This document shows, one piece after another, positions 61,517 through 64,000 of a stretch of DNA of 64,000 bases. The translations under genes were made by a program, and so were the position numbers. Each line of letters opens with the position of its first letter. Within the stretch, counting starts at the first letter, position 1. Under the pieces are notes generated by a model, which searched no databases, was not told the DNA's origin, and saw nothing but the letters and a program-made list of their open reading frames with translations. The stretch comes from an uncultured Flavobacteriaceae bacterium. GTDB taxonomy: Bacteria > Bacteroidota > Bacteroidia > Flavobacteriales > Flavobacteriaceae. The stretch spans positions 62,001 to 126,000 of the forward strand of contig CANMSA010000013.1 of assembly GCA_947500385.1 (NCBI GenBank), given 5' to 3'.

Positions 61517-62059
61517 ATGAATACGATGAATATTTTAAAAACCGCAACCGATTGGGCAAAGGACGAACTTTTCTCAACACCATTTTTCATACTGGCCGGA
61601 CTCCTGTTCATCGGGGCAAGTGTCGGGTTTTGGCAACTGGGAAAAACAGAGGTCGCCAGAGCCTACATCATTCCGATCTTGGTGGCGGGTATATTGCTCT
61701 TGACTATAGGACTTGGGCTATTTTTCACCAATAAGTCAAGAATTACCGCATTTGAAAGTGCCTACCAGAAAGATCCTTCCGCCTTTGTAGCATCTGAAAT
61801 TGCGCGTACGGAAAGTACTTTAAAAGAATACAAAACCATCGTTTTCAAGGCCATCCCTATCATCATCATCGCAGCCGCTTTACTGATCATTTTTATAAAC
61901 ACGCCCACTTGGCGGGCAATCAGCATCACTACGATCGCCCTGTTGACAGTAATCTTAGTAATAGACGGAATGGCCTATGCAAGAATTAAGGCCTACGACA
62001 AAGAATTAAAATTGTTTGAAAAACCCAATGCAACGAGCACTAGGGAACATAACCCATAA
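61517..62059 (+). CDS. Hypothetical three- to four-helix membrane protein
   Basis: 180 residues: ATDWAKDELFSTPFFILAGLLFIGASVGFWQLG, a second helix (IPILVAGILLLTIGLGLFF), a soluble helical segment (ARTESTLKEYKTIVFK) and two more helices near the C-terminus. A start at 61526 is equally plausible. No family was recognised. Its 3' end is close to the next membrane gene. Confidence 0.7.
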   Translation: MNTMNILKTATDWAKDELFSTPFFILAGLLFIGASVGFWQLGKTEVARAYIIPILVAGILLLTIGLGLFFTNKSRITAFESAYQKDPSAFVASEIARTESTLKEYKTIVFKAIPIIIIAAALLIIFINTPTWRAISITTIALLTVILVIDGMAYARIKAYDKELKLFEKPNATSTREHNP

Positions 62060-62102
62060 ACACTTAAAGTTTCATGCCCATACCTCTTGTCAATACACTG
62101 CT

Positions 62103-62525
62103 ATGCGGGCTATTTTAAAACTGGCACGGATACAAATAGCAATAATCGTTCTATTTGTTCTTTTGAAATTCGTGAGACCCTCGGTCTTGGAGGGGAATTT
62201 CCCTGAATGGACAAAAACAATGCTCCTGTCGTTACCGAATTTCTTCGAAGGAATTATTGGGGTGTTGATGTTGACGGGAATCGGGCTTTACCTGAATCAC
62301 AAATTGCTTGGTCTCAAAAAACAGATCAAAGCGAATTTAATATATACTTTTGCGCTCATAGCAGCGGCCATTTATGTGATATCCCAAGAATACAAAGTTC
62401 ATAATTTGGGAGGGAACAATGTATATGATCAAAATGACGTCCTTTTTTCCGTTGTTGGATTGGGTATAGGGTACGTAATAGTGCGTATTACCAAACCTGT
62501 TGTGACTAGGGCGATGGAATCCTAA
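62103..62525 (+). CDS. Hypothetical three-helix membrane protein
   Basis: 140 residues from ATG 62103. Helices: IQIAIIVLFVLLKF, FEGIIGVLMLTGIGLYL, IYTFALIAAAIYVIS, plus a possible re-entrant VLFSVVGLGIGYVIV. A longer frame from 62016 overlaps the previous gene and adds a hydrophilic stretch. The function is unknown. Confidence 0.7.
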   Translation: MRAILKLARIQIAIIVLFVLLKFVRPSVLEGNFPEWTKTMLLSLPNFFEGIIGVLMLTGIGLYLNHKLLGLKKQIKANLIYTFALIAAAIYVISQEYKVHNLGGNNVYDQNDVLFSVVGLGIGYVIVRITKPVVTRAMES

Positions 62526-62775
62526 AGGAGGCCATGAGTTCTTGGAACGTGCTAAAGAAAATCGGATCAGGGCCGTAGCGTATTGGTTTTCAACGAACCA
62601 TATCCTTCATTGTTCGTGGGTGTATTTTACAGTGAATCTTACCCACTATTGGCTGTTCGCACTGTGGCGCTTTTTTGTTATCTTGAAGGCCGTAGCAACT
62701 GAACACCGCCCCTTGTGTACCCCGTGCACAAAGAATCTAAGGGGTACCGGAATCTCAATCTATAGAAAAATCCAA

Positions 62776-63063
62776 ATGTTTATCATAAATCTGACATATA
62801 AGACCGAATTGGATAAAGTAGACCAGTTTCTCGATGATCATATTGAATTTCTCAACGAACAATATGAACGGGGTCATTTCCTTGCTTCCGGGCGAAAAAT
62901 CCCAAGAACGGGTGGAATTATTTTATCAAATGTCGCATCGAAATCCGAACTGAAAAAGATCATTAAAAAAGACCCTTTCCAGAAAAACGAATTGGCAGCT
63001 TATGAAATAACCGAATTTGTACCCAGCAAGACCTGCGACGAATTAAAATTCCTATTGGAATAA
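62776..63063 (+). CDS. YciI-like (YCII domain) protein
   Basis: 95 residues of the ferredoxin-like YCII fold: MFIINLTYKTELDKVDQFLDDHIEFL with the characteristic His in DDH, FLASGRKIPRTGGIIL and AAYEITEF. The ATG at 62776 gives the usual family length; an upstream in-frame start at 62542 adds an unrelated stretch. The biochemical role is unknown. Confidence 0.88.
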   Translation: MFIINLTYKTELDKVDQFLDDHIEFLNEQYERGHFLASGRKIPRTGGIILSNVASKSELKKIIKKDPFQKNELAAYEITEFVPSKTCDELKFLLE

Positions 63064-63232
63064 CAACGTACGAACCCTCAGGCAGAAAACCGTTCGGCTG
63101 CATTGCGCGCAACCCATCATTGACACCCGTAAATATTCGGAACCATAAAAAGACACCTGGAATGATGGCCGAGGATTTCATAAAAAATGTGTTGATGTTA
63201 ATTTCATACTATTTTTAGATCGACCGGAGCTC

Positions 63233-63240
63233 TATTTTTG
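63233..63240 (+). promoter_or_regulatory. -7 promoter box (TATTTTTG) for the serine hydrolase
   Basis: Perfect TAnnTTTG, 25 bases before the ATG at 63266. Confidence 0.55.
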
Positions 63241-63265
63241 GATTGTAAGTCAAATACCAAAAACT

Positions 63266-64000
63266 ATGAAATTTTACATTATCCTGATGCCCTTGTTATT
63301 TTCCTGGACCATCCTCAGCGCTCAAATTGATTTTAGCGCAGCGAATACTGTACAGGTTCCCTTATTTCAACAAATGGACAGTACGATCAATGCAGGGAAG
63401 TTTGAAAAAATAACCAGTGTGGTGATCGCCCATAAAGGGAAGGCGTTATTTGAAAAGTATTACCATAAAAGCGATGTTACTTCCAAGCACAATGCGCGTT
63501 CCGTTACCCAAACACTGGGAACCCTGTTAACCGGCATTGCGCTTGACAAAGGGCATATTACCTCTGAAAAAGATAAGATTTTCGACTATTTACAGCACAA
63601 ACTTCCTGTAAAAAACCCAGATAAGCGCAAAGAAGAAATCACGATTGAAGACCTATTGACCATGACCTCCGTTTTAGAATGCAATGATGGAAATAGATAC
63701 TCTAGGGGTAATCACAAACGGATGTACCTTATTGAAGATTGGACAAAATTTTATTTAGACCTTCCTCCTTATTCGTATCCTTGGGGAGCTAAACCCGAAG
63801 AAAGGCCCTATGGCCGTGCTTTTAGCTATTGTAGTGCCGGGGCCGCCTTGATCGCAGCCGTATTACAAAATGCCGTCAAAGGTGATTTGGTTGAATTTGC
63901 AAAGGAGCATCTTTTTGAGCCGTTGGCAATTGAAGACTATACCTTGCATTATACTCCTCTTAACCTGTTAAATACTGCCGGAGGTAGTGAATACAGCAGT
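63266..64000 (+). CDS. Serine hydrolase of the beta-lactamase family (3' end outside window)
   Basis: The first 244 residues are visible. Signal peptide ends near LSAQI. The class C beta-lactamase/DD-peptidase fold shows FEKITSVVIAHKGK, ITIEDLLTMTS and the second motif FSYCSAGAAL (Tyr in the YxN position, here YCS). The expected catalytic SxxK after NARS reads SVTQ (S79, Q82), so the general-base lysine is replaced. If real, activity may be lost or altered. Monocistronic with its own promoter box. Confidence 0.88.
   Translation, partial: MKFYIILMPLLFSWTILSAQIDFSAANTVQVPLFQQMDSTINAGKFEKITSVVIAHKGKALFEKYYHKSDVTSKHNARSVTQTLGTLLTGIALDKGHITSEKDKIFDYLQHKLPVKNPDKRKEEITIEDLLTMTSVLECNDGNRYSRGNHKRMYLIEDWTKFYLDLPPYSYPWGAKPEERPYGRAFSYCSAGAALIAAVLQNAVKGDLVEFAKEHLFEPLAIEDYTLHYTPLNLLNTAGGSEYSS

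Noticed and set aside
62542-62775. Longer start for the YciI-like protein
   Set aside because: The extension has no relation to the YCII fold and includes a spurious hydrophobic, Cys/Trp-rich stretch. ATG 62776 gives the normal family length.

Overview
The window looks like a chromosome segment of a marine-type Flavobacteriaceae bacterium (phylum Bacteroidota). The evidence is a moderate-to-low GC content, genes mostly without Shine-Dalgarno sequences, many promoters with the Bacteroidota -7 box TAnnTTTG, frequent TTG starts, a CcsBA fusion protein, a bacillithiol gene, a secretion-type (T9SS-like) C-terminal domain, and the Bacteroidota-typical set DUF493-DUF4290-murA. The genus cannot be fixed from this sequence alone.

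Layout. Positions 1-3.3 kb: a truncated dihydrodipicolinate-synthase-family gene diverging from an AraC regulator, then a lipoprotein M28 peptidase. 3.4-9.2 kb: tRNA-His, a TPR histidine kinase, bshB1, a Cys/Met PLP enzyme and a MATE exporter with an unusually structured leader. 9.3-14.1 kb: cytochrome c maturation (CcsBA), a group III truncated haemoglobin with a small membrane protein, and a divergent Crp/Fnr regulator with an FNR-like box between them. 14.1-22 kb: a housekeeping run (DUF2520, KdsC-like phosphatase, Maf, lipoprotein, MscS-like) and a large PIG-L deacetylase with a 33-residue membrane protein and a sodium:solute symporter. 22-32 kb: secreted and lipoproteins, an SRPBCC-SDR-photolyase operon, an M20 amidohydrolase with an acetyltransferase, and a pirin.

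32.4-36.1 kb holds a four-gene signalling/redox operon: cNMP-binding histidine kinase, response regulator fused to a thioredoxin-reductase fold that lacks the CxxC, UBP-type zinc finger and GNAT. 36.1-44.6 kb is core: murA (Asp in place of the catalytic Cys), DUF4290, DUF493, an AAA ATPase, recQ, fmt, HU, YqgE, a class IV aminotransferase, a START-like protein and tRNA-Met.

From about 44.6 kb the content becomes accessory. A Crp/barrel/DoxX/FMN-reductase group ends in a strong terminator. It is followed by a hairpin-rich repeat zone and then the most interesting locus: an overlapping pair of a HEPN-like protein (Rx6H motif) and a P-loop ATPase with a zinc ribbon and helix-hairpin-helix tail, a candidate defence module, followed by an unrecognised 202-residue gene. 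From 51.3 to 56.2 kb small orphan genes (lipoprotein, SUKH immunity-like protein, frameshifted hydrolase, membrane proteins, GNAT) are separated by diverged modular palindromic repeats. This suggests a cassette-like, rearranging region with a duplicated and truncated gene. An orphan Pycsar-type transmembrane effector-like gene follows. The rest (57-64 kb) is a series of small genes (VOC, NTF2-like, DUF2314, DUF6090, DUF3995, YciI and membrane proteins) and the 5' part of a serine hydrolase.

All family names come from reading motifs by eye. No database search was run.
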